64,000 bases of DNA from Paenibacillus kribbensis (GTDB lineage Bacteria > Bacillota > Bacilli > Paenibacillales > Paenibacillaceae). Below the pieces are notes generated by a model that was given only the letters and a program-made list of their open reading frames with translations, made no database searches and had not been told where the DNA came from. The position numbers and the translations under genes are program-made. The DNA lies in the NCBI RefSeq assembly GCF_002240415.1, contig NZ_CP020028.1, positions 1,885,501-1,949,500 of the forward strand. The letters are read 5' to 3'. Positions 18,037-27,173 of this stretch are shown piece after piece (the stretch's first letter is position 1; each line of letters starts with the position of its first letter).

Positions 18037-19226
18037 AACATCCTGCTTTAACAAAGCTGCGTGGCACGGTGACGCTTGCCGTTAGGGGCGAAAGCGTGGA
18101 AGATTTCATCAATTTGCTCACCGAGCATCATATACCTGTTTGGAACGTGCGGCCGATGGGTACGAAACTTGCAGAAATGAACCTTCTGCTGCCGCACGTC
18201 TTCCTGCTGCGTCCGCTTTTGAGAAGGACAGGCTGTAAAATGCATATTCTGAAGCGACAAGGACTTCCCTTCGTCGCTGTCCGACTTGCCAAACGCAAAT
18301 TTTTTCTGGCAGGACTGGCTTTATTCTGGATCGGTCTCCTCCTGATGTCATCACTCATTTGGGATATTGAAGTGAAGGGAAATGACAAGCTCTCGACGGA
18401 ATCCGTTCTCAAAGCTGCCCGACAGGAGGGGCTCTATCCGTTTCAATGGAGCTTTCGTCTTTCCAGCCAGGACAAGCTTTCGCGTGCGCTCATGCAAAAG
18501 CTTCCACAGGCATCCTGGATCGGTGTAGAGAAGCAGGGAACACTGGTGACGATTCAGGTGGTCGAAGCCTCACAGCCTGCTCCTGAGCCGCTCTACAGCC
18601 CACGTCATCTCATCAGCAACGCCGACGCGGTAGTCACTGAAATTTTCGCCGAGCAGGGTCGCCCTGTTGTGCATAAAAATACACGTGTCAAAAAAGGAGC
18701 TATTCTCATTTCAGGAACGCTTGGAGATGAAGAAAATCAGCAGCAAGTCGTGGCCAAGGGGGAGATCAAAGGACTGGTATGGCATGAATACGAAATTAGC
18801 AGCCCTATGGTGCGGCGTAGCAGTACATACACGGGAAATAGTCACGAGCGCTTGTATCTGGTGCTGGGCAACCGTGCAGTGCAGTTATGGGGATATGGAA
18901 AAATACCTTATCCTGCTCATAAAACAACAGTTGAGCATGACCCGCTAACGTGGCGCTCCTTCAAGCTTCCGGTTGGATGGATGACCGAAAGTGTACGAGA
19001 GACCAAGATACAGGAGGAAAAGCTTACGGAAGCGGAAGCAAAAAAAACAGGGATCGAAGGAGCGCGTGCCGATATTTTAGCCAAATATGGTAAAGGAACG
19101 AAAATAATGAGCCAAAAAATTTTGCATGAGAAGAGAGACAATGGTAAAGTTTATATGAAAGTGCTTTTTGAAGTGGAACAGGATATTGCGGAAGAACTTC
19201 CGTTAGTTCATAACCAAGGAGAATGA
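18033..19226 (+). CDS. yqfD: Sporulation protein YqfD
   Basis: YqfD is a 397-residue sporulation membrane protein with one transmembrane segment (about residues 90-110) and a long extracytoplasmic part. Family signatures include the N-terminal GTVTLAVRGESVEDFINLL and the IWDIEVKGN that follows the membrane span. Its molecular role in engulfment or mother-cell development is not well defined. It is translationally coupled to yqfC and precedes phoH by 6 bp. Confidence 0.93.
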   Translation: MKHPALTKLRGTVTLAVRGESVEDFINLLTEHHIPVWNVRPMGTKLAEMNLLLPHVFLLRPLLRRTGCKMHILKRQGLPFVAVRLAKRKFFLAGLALFWIGLLLMSSLIWDIEVKGNDKLSTESVLKAARQEGLYPFQWSFRLSSQDKLSRALMQKLPQASWIGVEKQGTLVTIQVVEASQPAPEPLYSPRHLISNADAVVTEIFAEQGRPVVHKNTRVKKGAILISGTLGDEENQQQVVAKGEIKGLVWHEYEISSPMVRRSSTYTGNSHERLYLVLGNRAVQLWGYGKIPYPAHKTTVEHDPLTWRSFKLPVGWMTESVRETKIQEEKLTEAEAKKTGIEGARADILAKYGKGTKIMSQKILHEKRDNGKVYMKVLFEVEQDIAEELPLVHNQGE

Positions 19227-19232
19227 GGCTAT

Positions 19233-20204
19233 TTGGCAGAACAACAACGCAGCATACAAATTGCATTGAACAATGCGGGAGAAGGACAGGCGTTATTCGG
19301 CCCGCAGGATTCCTTTTTAAAATTGATTGAAGCGGCAATTCCCGCGAAAATAGCATCTCGTGAGGCGGAAGTGAATGTTTTTGGCAACGCTCACGAGGTG
19401 GAAGTGCTCGAACAATTGTTCGATGTGCTCCTCCAGTTAATTCGTAATGGGTATATCCTGACCGAAAGGGACGTCCATTATGCGATTGAGCTGGCAAAAG
19501 ATTTGCGTGCTGACCAGCTGCTCGATTTGTTCAAGGGAGAAATTACGACCACGTTCCGGGGTAAGCCGATTCGGGTCAAAACGATTGGACAAAAGCACTA
19601 TGTAACGACGATTAAGAAACGTGATATTGTATTTGGAATCGGACCTGCGGGTACGGGAAAAACGTATTTGGCTGTGGTGCTGGCTGTAGCCGCTCTGAAG
19701 GAAGGTTCAGTCAAGCGTATTGTGCTGACCCGCCCTGCGGTGGAGGCCGGTGAAAATTTGGGCTTTTTGCCCGGGGATTTACAAGAAAAGGTTGATCCCT
19801 ATCTACGACCGTTATATGATGCGCTATACGATGTAATGGGTCCAGAGCAGACTGCAAAGGCACTGGAGCGCGGATTGATCGAGATTGCCCCTTTGGCCTA
19901 TATGCGGGGACGGACGCTGGATGACTCATTTATTATTTTGGATGAAGCTCAAAACACCACACCGGAGCAAATGAAAATGTTTTTGACACGGCTTGGCTTC
20001 GGTTCGAAAATGGTCATCACTGGCGATGTTACCCAGATTGATTTGCCTCGTGGCAAAAAATCCGGCCTGATTGAAGCCCATGCGATTTTACAAGGGATTG
20101 AGGAAATTGGCTTTGTCCAGTTTGCGGAAGAGGACGTTGTCCGTCATTCCCTCGTTCAAAAAATAATCGTTGCCTATGACCGAGTTGCTGAAAATCAAGG
20201 GTAG
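19233..20204 (+). CDS. phoH: PhoH family ATPase/RNA helicase-like protein
   Basis: This 323-residue cytoplasmic protein has the PhoH P-loop GPAGTGKTYLA (about residues 136-146), Walker B FIILDEAQNTTPEQMKMFLTR and the sensor VITGDVTQIDLP. PhoH proteins are linked to RNA metabolism, and the gene is conserved beside ybeY. The start is TTG at 19233, after GGAGAATGAGGC, giving the family's AEQQRSIQIAL opening. A second, PIN-fused PhoH protein is encoded at 52710. Confidence 0.95.
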   Translation: MAEQQRSIQIALNNAGEGQALFGPQDSFLKLIEAAIPAKIASREAEVNVFGNAHEVEVLEQLFDVLLQLIRNGYILTERDVHYAIELAKDLRADQLLDLFKGEITTTFRGKPIRVKTIGQKHYVTTIKKRDIVFGIGPAGTGKTYLAVVLAVAALKEGSVKRIVLTRPAVEAGENLGFLPGDLQEKVDPYLRPLYDALYDVMGPEQTAKALERGLIEIAPLAYMRGRTLDDSFIILDEAQNTTPEQMKMFLTRLGFGSKMVITGDVTQIDLPRGKKSGLIEAHAILQGIEEIGFVQFAEEDVVRHSLVQKIIVAYDRVAENQG

Positions 20205-20297
20205 CATGTATGTTACGATTGCGGTCTGGTTCAATCCGCAGAATGAAATGAGCAGCATAGCTGCCTTGAAAAAGATGATGGAGAGGGATTGTTTTAG

Positions 20298-22544
20298 ATG
20301 ACCTCGAAGGAATTATCTAATGGGAAAACGTTCCAACATAGAATGAATGGATGGAAGTATAGCGTGGCGACACGCTATCTTCTGTTTTTATTTTTGGTGA
20401 TTCTTTTTTATGTGGGTTTGGCGTCCAAGCTGCTTCCCGAGCGTTATGATATCCGGATAAATCAGCCGAGTGAAAAGGAAATTGTCGCTCCGATGCAGCT
20501 CCCAAACAGCAAGGCGACTTTGAAGGCACAAGAGGAATCGGCTGAACGCGTGCAGCCTATGTATACGATTGTACCGATTCGCAACGATAACCTGATTACC
20601 GGTATTCTGGATCGAATTGAACGACTCAATCAGGATGATCAGGTTTCCAGAGCGGACAAGATTGCGATTTATAAGGATGAAATTCCTCAGCGTGCACGGG
20701 ATTTTGTGCAAAATTTTGTGAACAACAGCCGGAATGCGGATGCTTACCCGGATAAGCTGCTGGATGAGGTGCTGCAAAAAACGAAGGAGCAAACGTACCG
20801 CATTCCAGAGGAAACGTTCATTAAAATTCCGCGACTTACATCTGAGGATATTGCCGAGATGCGCCCCGTAGCCCGTGAGATTGTGACGGGTTTAATGAAT
20901 GACCAAATTACGGATGCCCAGACAGCCCGTGCCAAGGTGGCTGAACGGGTTAGTACAAGCTCGCTCACCAAGCGTACCTCGCGGGAGGTTGTTCAGGAAC
21001 TTGCAAGGCTTGTGATTACAGCCAACAAATTTTATGATGATACAGCTACGAAGGATGCCAAAGTCCAAGCTCGTGAAGATACGCCAACGGTCTATATTAA
21101 ACAAGGTGAGGTACTCGTCAAGAAGGGTGAAATTATTACCCAGGAAATCTATACTTTGCTTGATGAAAACGAGCTGCTTAAGGATAAAATCAACTATTGG
21201 CCACAATTCGGCCTGTTGATGTTGTCGATGATGCTGGCTCTGGGGCTGTTCATGTATATTCGCCAATTCCAATCGCGAACACGAAACTTCAAGTATAATA
21301 ACGCACAATTGCTCATGCTGGTTTTGATCTTTGTGATTACGGTAGGGGCAATGCTGCTTGTCTCTATACTTCAGAACAGTGAACGTTCCTATCTCGGCTA
21401 TCTGGCACCTATCGCGCTTGGAGCTATGCTCGTAACTCTGTTGCTTGATATGTCGGTGGCTTTCGTTTGTGCCGTTATATTTAGTATATTGGCAAGTGTT
21501 ATATTGAATGTCCGTCAAGGACAAATTTTTGACTTTAATTTTGGATTTTTTGCCCTTGTGGTCTGTCTGGCAGCCATTTTCTCAACTCATCGGGCCAGCC
21601 AGCGCTCTACATTGTTCAAGGGAGCGATTATGGTATGCTTGTTCGGTGTCTTGACTGTTTTTTCTCTGGCATTGATTGACCAAGGCAACTGGACTCAAGC
21701 AACGACCCTCTATGGAGTAGCCTTTGCTTTTGCAGGCGGTCTGATTACGGCGATTCTTGTGATCGGGTTAATGCCATTTTTTGAGTCCACCTTTGGCATC
21801 TTGTCGGCGTTAAAGCTTGTGGAGCTGTCCAACCCCAACCATCCGTTACTGCGCAAGCTGCTTACAGAGACACCGGGAACGTATCACCATAGCGTAATGG
21901 TGGGAAATCTGTCTGAGGCTGCAGCGGAAGCTATAGGAGCCAATGGCTTGTTATGCCGGGTCGGTTCGTATTATCATGACATTGGTAAAACGAAGAGACC
22001 GTCGTACTTCATTGAAAATCAAAATGGATTGGAGAATCCACATGATACAATAGAGCCGAAGCTGAGCAAATCCATTATTATTGCCCATGCCCGTGACGGT
22101 GTGGAAATGCAGTTGGATTACAAGCTACCCAAGCCGATTCGTGATATTGCCGAGCAGCACCACGGAACGACGTTCCTGCACTATTTTTATCACAAGGCAT
22201 TGCGTGAAGCGGAAGAGAAGGGTATTGAGCCTGACTTCACTGAAGATGATTTTCGTTATCCGGGGCCGAAGGCTCAGTCTAAAGAGTCTGCTGTAGTAGG
22301 GATTGCGGATAGCGTGGAAGCTGCAGTTCGTTCCTTACGGAAGCCAACGGTGGAACAGGTAGAGTCCATGATTGAAAAAATTATTAAAAGCCGACTTGAT
22401 GATCACCAGTTTAATGACTGTGAGCTGACCATGCGGGAGCTTGATATCATAGCTCAAACCCTCAAAGAAACGGTAATGGGGATTTTCCATTCCCGCATTG
22501 AGTATCCCGAAGAAAGACCCAAGTCCGAGAACGAGAAAGCTTAA
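20298..22544 (+). CDS. pgpH: 7TM-HD cyclic-di-AMP phosphodiesterase PgpH
   Basis: This 748-residue membrane protein hydrolyses c-di-AMP. It has one N-terminal membrane helix (about 25-45), a large extracytoplasmic domain, seven membrane helices (about 305-505) and a cytoplasmic HD domain (about 520-720). The HD motifs are visible: HHSVMVGNL and YYHDIGKTKRP, then HARDGVEMQ and EQHHGTT. It matches B. subtilis YqfF/PgpH in size and neighbourhood (phoH before, ybeY after). The ATG has an adequate GGAGAGGGA. Confidence 0.94.
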   Translation: MTSKELSNGKTFQHRMNGWKYSVATRYLLFLFLVILFYVGLASKLLPERYDIRINQPSEKEIVAPMQLPNSKATLKAQEESAERVQPMYTIVPIRNDNLITGILDRIERLNQDDQVSRADKIAIYKDEIPQRARDFVQNFVNNSRNADAYPDKLLDEVLQKTKEQTYRIPEETFIKIPRLTSEDIAEMRPVAREIVTGLMNDQITDAQTARAKVAERVSTSSLTKRTSREVVQELARLVITANKFYDDTATKDAKVQAREDTPTVYIKQGEVLVKKGEIITQEIYTLLDENELLKDKINYWPQFGLLMLSMMLALGLFMYIRQFQSRTRNFKYNNAQLLMLVLIFVITVGAMLLVSILQNSERSYLGYLAPIALGAMLVTLLLDMSVAFVCAVIFSILASVILNVRQGQIFDFNFGFFALVVCLAAIFSTHRASQRSTLFKGAIMVCLFGVLTVFSLALIDQGNWTQATTLYGVAFAFAGGLITAILVIGLMPFFESTFGILSALKLVELSNPNHPLLRKLLTETPGTYHHSVMVGNLSEAAAEAIGANGLLCRVGSYYHDIGKTKRPSYFIENQNGLENPHDTIEPKLSKSIIIAHARDGVEMQLDYKLPKPIRDIAEQHHGTTFLHYFYHKALREAEEKGIEPDFTEDDFRYPGPKAQSKESAVVGIADSVEAAVRSLRKPTVEQVESMIEKIIKSRLDDHQFNDCELTMRELDIIAQTLKETVMGIFHSRIEYPEERPKSENEKA

Positions 22545-22599
22545 TATCGTTTGTCATGAAGCACGACTGTAGCATTAAGAATTAAAAGGAGCGGTTGGC

Positions 22600-23097
22600 A
22601 TGGGCCTTCAATTAGCATGGAATAATGAACAAAATGATATGGTCATTAGCGAATCCTTGATCTCGCTGCTGAACACTTTATTAGACGAGGCAGGCAAGAT
22701 GGAAGGAGTAACGGACGGTGAGGTAGCTCTTACCTTCGTAAATGATGAGCAAATTCATGAGCTGAATAGGGATTATCGGGGAATCGATCGTCCCACCGAT
22801 GTGTTGTCGTTTGCTATGAAGGAAACACTGGATGAAGAGCTTGAAATCATCTACGAGCCGATTGAAGAAAATTCATTGGAGGATGTACCCGATGTGCTGG
22901 GGGATATTATTATCTCTGTGCAGACAGCGCAAGCTCAAAGCGAAGAATATGGACATTCAATTGAACGTGAAATCGGCTTTTTGTTTGTTCACGGTTTTTT
23001 GCATCTGTTAGGATATGATCATCAGGATGAGGCGAGTGAGGCCGAAATGATGGGTAAGCAGGAAGCTGTGCTGACTCAAGCGGGGTTGACACGGTAA
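22600..23097 (+). CDS. ybeY: Endoribonuclease YbeY (rRNA maturation)
   Basis: YbeY is a 165-residue zinc-dependent RNase acting in 16S rRNA 3' maturation and ribosome quality control. The zinc site HGFLHLLGYDH (about residues 130-140) is intact, and RPTDVLSFAMKE is the conserved upstream motif. AAAGGAG precedes the ATG. The stop codon shares one base with the dgkA start (TAATG). Confidence 0.96.
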   Translation: MGLQLAWNNEQNDMVISESLISLLNTLLDEAGKMEGVTDGEVALTFVNDEQIHELNRDYRGIDRPTDVLSFAMKETLDEELEIIYEPIEENSLEDVPDVLGDIIISVQTAQAQSEEYGHSIEREIGFLFVHGFLHLLGYDHQDEASEAEMMGKQEAVLTQAGLTR

Positions 23098-23474
23098 TGA
23101 GACATCAGCCTTGGAGAATGACCTTTCGCTATGCAGCAGAAGGGGTGTTCTACGCTCTGCGTACGCAAGTTAATATGCGGATACATGTAGTCGTGGCGCT
23201 TCTTGTCATTATAGCAGGCCTAGGCCTGCGTATCTCCCGGCTCGACTGGTTGTTTGTCTGTGTAGCAATGGCCCTGGTTATTGTAGCCGAGCTGGTTAAC
23301 ACCGCTGTCGAAGCAGCGGTGGATCTCATTTCACCTGATATTCACCCGCTGGCCAAAGCGGCTAAAGACACCGCCGCCGGAGCCGTGCTCCTGGCAGCGG
23401 TTTTTGCTGTAATTATTGGCATATTTGTATTTTACAGTCCTTTGTTGACGTTAATTCGTCAGCTCATGCAATGA
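23097..23474 (+). CDS. dgkA: Diacylglycerol/undecaprenol kinase family protein
   Basis: This 125-residue integral membrane kinase has three membrane spans. In Gram-positive bacteria this family mainly phosphorylates undecaprenol, recycling the lipid carrier for cell-wall synthesis. The signature VAELVNTAVEAAVDLISPDIHPLAKAAKD is split here as two parts, VAELVNTAVEAAVDL and HPLAKAAKDTAAGAV. It is translationally coupled to ybeY. In Bacillus the next gene is usually cdd (cytidine deaminase); here era follows directly. Confidence 0.92.
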   Translation: MRHQPWRMTFRYAAEGVFYALRTQVNMRIHVVVALLVIIAGLGLRISRLDWLFVCVAMALVIVAELVNTAVEAAVDLISPDIHPLAKAAKDTAAGAVLLAAVFAVIIGIFVFYSPLLTLIRQLMQ

Positions 23475-23522
23475 AAATAACAAAACAAAAAATAGGTGCT
23501 TAATAGCGCTGGAGGAAACGAA

Positions 23523-24425
23523 ATGGTCAAGAAACACTTTAAGTCAGGTTTTGTCGCGATTGTTGGCAGACCCAATGTAGGAAAATCAACACTAATGAAC
23601 CATGTCATTGGTCAAAAGATCGCTATTATGTCAGACAAGCCGCAAACCACACGTAACAAAATTCACGGGGTATACACGACAGAGGACACACAAATTGTAT
23701 TTTTGGATACACCAGGGATTCACAAGCGCCAGTCTAAATTAGGCGATTACATGAACCAAACCGCCTTTAATGCATTGGGTGAAGTAGAGGCGGTGCTTTT
23801 TCTTATTGATGCCGCTGAAGGTTTGGGCGGAGGCGACCGTTTTATCGTGGAACAGCTAAAACAAGTGAAAACGCCAGTTATTCTGGTTTTGAATAAAATT
23901 GACCGGATTGAGCCTGAAGCATTGTTGCCCCTGATTGAGCAATATCGCAAGCTGTATGACTTCGCGGAAATCGTGCCGATCTCGGCCAAAATGGGCAACA
24001 ATGTAGACCGTCTGTTGGAGCAGTTGCAAAAATACTTGCCAGAAGGTCCGCAGTATTACCCGGATGACCAAATTACCGACCACCCGGAGCAGTTCGTCAT
24101 TGCCGAGCTGGTAAGAGAAAAGATTTTGCATATGACACGCGAGGAAGTGCCGCATTCTATTGCAGTTATGATTGAAGACATGAAAGTGCAGGACAACGGT
24201 GTCGTGCATATTATGGCTGTTATTTTTGTGGAACGTGATTCCCAGAAGGGTATTATTATCGGCAAACAGGGAGCTATGCTCAAAGAGGTAGGGAAACAGG
24301 CACGTCAGGACATTCAAAATTTGCTGGGTTCGAAAATTTTCCTGGAGCTGTGGGTTAAGGTCAAAAAAGACTGGCGCAACCAGGAGCGCGTTCTTCGTGA
24401 CCTCGGCTTCCACCGCGACGCCTAA
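23523..24425 (+). CDS. era: GTPase Era
   Basis: Era is an essential GTPase binding 16S rRNA during 30S assembly. The 300-residue product has G1 GRPNVGKST (about 15-23), the TTRNKIHGV switch, G3 DTPGIH, G4 NKID and a C-terminal KH domain ([19 protein letters not shown]). The ATG at 23523 follows GGAGGAAACGA; a longer in-frame reading from 23496 lacks a ribosome binding site. It ends the run of closely spaced genes; the next ORF lies about 530 bp away. Confidence 0.97.
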   Translation: MVKKHFKSGFVAIVGRPNVGKSTLMNHVIGQKIAIMSDKPQTTRNKIHGVYTTEDTQIVFLDTPGIHKRQSKLGDYMNQTAFNALGEVEAVLFLIDAAEGLGGGDRFIVEQLKQVKTPVILVLNKIDRIEPEALLPLIEQYRKLYDFAEIVPISAKMGNNVDRLLEQLQKYLPEGPQYYPDDQITDHPEQFVIAELVREKILHMTREEVPHSIAVMIEDMKVQDNGVVHIMAVIFVERDSQKGIIIGKQGAMLKEVGKQARQDIQNLLGSKIFLELWVKVKKDWRNQERVLRDLGFHRDA

Positions 24426-24578
24426 AAAGCATAACTTGACTCTACGTTCACTTTAGTTCAAGGGTTTATTGAGGCTGAAATTGATATTCAATAAATATGT
24501 ATAGTTGCTGTGAGCATCATAAAAAAGCCGTCCCGACCTCGACAAAAGCCGTGAAGTAACATGTCTTTTGGTCATTCC

Positions 24579-24602
24579 AAGCGCCGCGCATGTGCGGCGC
24601 TT
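24579..24602 (+). terminator. GC-rich hairpin after era
   Basis: AAGCGCCGC pairs perfectly with GCGGCGCTT across a 6-nt loop. The following sequence is only moderately T-rich (TTAACTCTTTGCTCTTTC). Between the era stop and this hairpin lies only a weak TTATTGA/TCAATAA stem. Confidence 0.6.
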
Positions 24603-24651
24603 AACTCTTTGCTCTTTCTACCCTTTTCTTCCAGCGATGAAATAAGGAACG

Positions 24652-24857
24652 TTTTTTTAAAAGGGTTATGTAACTGTGTGCACGTTGCAGCAGAGCGAAG
24701 GATTTGAATCTGTAGAAGCGTTAGCGTTCGCCTTTACCCCCGAATTTAACCCTTTGTATGTTTGTACATTCGAATAATTTTGGGGGTAACAGCGATCGTA
24801 AGATCAAATCATTCGCAGAGCGGCATCCCAACCGTGCATACAGCAACCTTTTTTAAA
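24652..24857. repeat. Long imperfect palindrome, copy A of a dispersed structured repeat
   Basis: Left arm 24659-24745 and right arm 24775-24854 fold onto each other over most of their length, starting from AAAAGG opposite CCTTTTTT. A near-identical element lies at 36433-36607. The most conserved blocks are GATTTGAATCTG...AGAAGCG...GTTCGCCTTT on the left and AACAGCGATCGTAAGATC followed by AAAT on the right. The terminal stem TTACCCCC (24734-24741) pairs with GGGGGTAA (24782-24789). No coding frame spans it. It could be a bidirectional terminator, a non-autonomous mobile repeat or a structured RNA. Confidence 0.8.
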
Positions 24858-24951
24858 GCAATCCATTTATTTCATCGCATACTTCCCTTCTCTTCGCATC
24901 ATCCTATCTTTTGAGATGCAAACGTCATTTCCGAAGAAAGGATGAATACGA

Positions 24952-25089
24952 TTGCGAGATTTTTCGTGGAAGTATTTTGCGATGACTGGAGATGTCGGTG
25001 CGTATCTGTTATACAGGGAGAGCGCCGTAATTGGGGAGCAAGACACGGATGAAGGGGAGTCGGACGAGCATGAAGAAGCCTGTGAATAG
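24952..25089 (+). CDS. yqzL: YqzL family small protein
   Basis: This 45-codon gene lies between era and recO. The product opens RDFSWKYFAMTGDV and continues AYLLYRES, which is the recognisable YqzL pattern, then ends in an acidic tail (EGESDEHEEA). It starts at TTG, with GAAAGGATGA 6-10 bp upstream. The position between era and recO is the same as in B. subtilis. Function is unknown. The atypical start and short length make it easy to overlook. Confidence 0.85.
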   Translation: MRDFSWKYFAMTGDVGAYLLYRESAVIGEQDTDEGESDEHEEACE

Positions 25090-25131
25090 CGCGAGCCACT
25101 GGCTTCTTCGCGAATGTTTGGGGGAAGAGGC

Positions 25132-25884
25132 ATGCTTTACAGGGTGGAAGGAATCGTCATCCGCAGCATGGATTACGGTGAAGGGAACAAAATTATTACG
25201 CTTTGCACCGAAAGCGGAGGTAAAGCTGGCGTGTTGGTCAGAGGAGCAAAAAAATCCAAAAGCCGTCATGCCGCTTTGACGCAGCCGTTTACGTACGGCG
25301 AATTTGTTTATTTTCGAAATACAGGCTTAGGCACGTTGAATGCCGGTGAAATTATCCAATCTCACCATGTATTGCGCGAGGATATTACCAAAGCTGCTTA
25401 CGCCTCGTATGCCTGTGAACTGCTCGATCGAGTGCTACAGGATGAAGAAACTGGAACATTCTGGTTTAAGCAGCTTAAAGCTTGTCTGGAGGCGTTGGAG
25501 AGCGGCAAAGATCCGCTGATCGTCATGAGTATTTATGAATTTAAAATACTGCAGGCGGCCGGTTATGCTCCTCAGCTAGATGCATGTATCTCAAGCGGAC
25601 AACAATGTGCCGATGAGGATATGTTTGTCAGTCCCAGGCTGGGCGGAGTTTTGTGTCGGAGCTACAAGCATTTTGATCCAGCTGCCTTAAGCGTCACTCC
25701 ACGTACGTTGAAGTTGCTGCGCTTGTTCGCCAGAATGGATTTAAATCGTCTTGGCAACATTGACGTGAAGGACTCCACCAAGCTGGAGATCAAACATGTC
25801 ATGCGTCAATTTATGGATATGCAGCTGGAGGTTAAGCTGAAATCACGCAACTTTTTGGATCAGCTCGATAAGTACGATATGTGA
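25132..25884 (+). CDS. recO: DNA repair protein RecO
   Basis: RecO mediates RecA loading on SSB-coated DNA in the RecFOR pathway. The 250-residue product has the N-terminal OB-fold (MLYRVEGIVIRSMDYGEGNKI, about residues 1-80) and a helical C-terminal part. The family's four-cysteine zinc site is only partly evident (Cys at CISSGQQC and LCRS). The ATG at 25132 follows GGGGGAAGAGG; an in-frame ATG at 25114 would overlap that site. Confidence 0.94.
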   Translation: MLYRVEGIVIRSMDYGEGNKIITLCTESGGKAGVLVRGAKKSKSRHAALTQPFTYGEFVYFRNTGLGTLNAGEIIQSHHVLREDITKAAYASYACELLDRVLQDEETGTFWFKQLKACLEALESGKDPLIVMSIYEFKILQAAGYAPQLDACISSGQQCADEDMFVSPRLGGVLCRSYKHFDPAALSVTPRTLKLLRLFARMDLNRLGNIDVKDSTKLEIKHVMRQFMDMQLEVKLKSRNFLDQLDKYDM

Positions 25885-25898
25885 AATGCCCTGATCTC

Positions 25899-25927
25899 TT
25901 GACTGTGTTGCCGAAAACGTGTAATAT
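25899..25927 (+). promoter_or_regulatory. SigA-type promoter of the glyQS leader
   Basis: TTGACT (25899-25904), a 17-bp spacer and TAATAT (25922-25927) predict a start near 25934, just upstream of the T-box stem I. Confidence 0.65.
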
Positions 25928-25933
25928 CCTACT

Positions 25934-26181
25934 ATATCTCCTTTGGGAGCAGATGCATTGAACGAGAAAGTAGCGGGATTATTCTCTAGGATTAGCGAGT
26001 TGGGGACGGTGTAAGCCCAGCGAGAATTGCTCGTGAACAAGGCACTCGGGAGCGTCTGAATGGACACGGAAAAGAGGATTATGGTCTGACTGGTGATGGA
26101 GGATCGTAATCAAGTAGGGTGGAACCGCGGGAGTGAGCTCTCGTCCCTACGTCTGTACAGGCGTAGAGGCGGGGGCTTTTT
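25934..26181 (+). promoter_or_regulatory. Glycine-specific T-box riboswitch
   Basis: The T-box sequence AGGGTGGAACCGCGGG at 26116-26131 is canonical. It is followed by a terminator stem (26136-26151 with 26161-26177) and a TTTTT run. Upstream is a stem I with the AACGAGAAAGTAG opening and GCGAGTTGGGGACGGTG element. The likely specifier codon is GGC (glycine) at 26041-26043, in GAACAAGGCACTCGGG. Uncharged glycyl-tRNA would stabilise the antiterminator and switch on glyQS. The codon assignment is by position and analogy to the B. subtilis glyQS leader. Confidence 0.93.
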
Positions 26182-26285
26182 GCTGTCTCTGGCAAGGCAT
26201 GTTGGAAGTAGACAGCCCTGTACATACGAGTTTTTATAAGAAGAAATCACCATCATTTGAGGTAAATGGAAAAGGAGTGTGTACC

Positions 26286-27173
26286 ATGAATTTTCAGCAG
26301 ATGATTTTAACGCTGCAGCAATTTTGGGCCGAGCAGAATTGTATTATTGTACAGCCGTATGACACGGAAAAAGGGGCAGGCACGATGAATCCGATGACCT
26401 ATTTGCGGTCGATCGGACCTGAGCCGTGGAACGTAGCTTATGTCGAGCCTTCCCGCCGCCCATCAGACGGACGATATGGTGAGAATCCGAATCGTCTGTA
26501 CCAGCATCACCAGTTTCAAGTGGTCTTGAAGCCTTCGCCGGACAATATTCAGGAATTGTATCTGGAAAGTTTGACTCGTTTGGGAATCAACCCTCTGGAG
26601 CACGATATTCGTTTTGTTGAAGACAACTGGGAAGCACCAACGCTGGGGGCCTGGGGACTAGGCTGGGAAGTATGGCTGGACGGTATGGAAATTACCCAGT
26701 TTACGTATTTCCAGCAAGTAGGCGGCATTGATGCCAGTCCGGTTGCGGTTGAAATTACGTATGGTATGGAGCGTCTTGCTTCTTACATTCAGGACAAGGA
26801 AAATGTGTTCGATTTGGAGTGGGTCAATGGAATCACGTACGGTGATGTCTTCCATCAGCCTGAATTCGAGCATTCCAAATATACGTTTGAAGTGTCAGAT
26901 GTTAAAATGCTTTTCACTCTTTTTAATATGTATGAGGAAGAAGCTAATAAAGCGATGGCGCAGCATCTTGTATTTCCGGCCTATGATTATGTGCTGAAAT
27001 GCTCTCATGCGTTCAACCTGCTGGATGCACGCGGGGCAATCAGTGTGACGGAACGAACCGGATTTATTATTCGGGTGCGGAATTTGGCGCGTCAGGTGGC
27101 TGCGACCTATCTGGAGGAACGCGAGAAGCTGGGCTTCCCGCTGTTGAAGAAAGGAGGTGCGGCACATGTCTAA
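26286..27173 (+). CDS. glyQ: Glycyl-tRNA synthetase alpha subunit
   Basis: This is the catalytic subunit of the alpha2-beta2 glycyl-tRNA synthetase (295 aa). It opens [19 protein letters not shown] and has the class II block [26 protein letters not shown] (seen as [14 protein letters not shown] then [14 protein letters not shown]). The ATG follows AAAAGGAGTG. The frame extends upstream into the T-box terminator, but those codons are leader. Its last 8 bases overlap glyS. Confidence 0.97.
   Translation: MNFQQMILTLQQFWAEQNCIIVQPYDTEKGAGTMNPMTYLRSIGPEPWNVAYVEPSRRPSDGRYGENPNRLYQHHQFQVVLKPSPDNIQELYLESLTRLGINPLEHDIRFVEDNWEAPTLGAWGLGWEVWLDGMEITQFTYFQQVGGIDASPVAVEITYGMERLASYIQDKENVFDLEWVNGITYGDVFHQPEFEHSKYTFEVSDVKMLFTLFNMYEEEANKAMAQHLVFPAYDYVLKCSHAFNLLDARGAISVTERTGFIIRVRNLARQVAATYLEEREKLGFPLLKKGGAAHV

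Noticed and set aside
26133..26285. N-terminal extension of glyQ
   Set aside because: These codons lie in the T-box terminator and leader; the enzyme's standard N-terminus begins at 26286.
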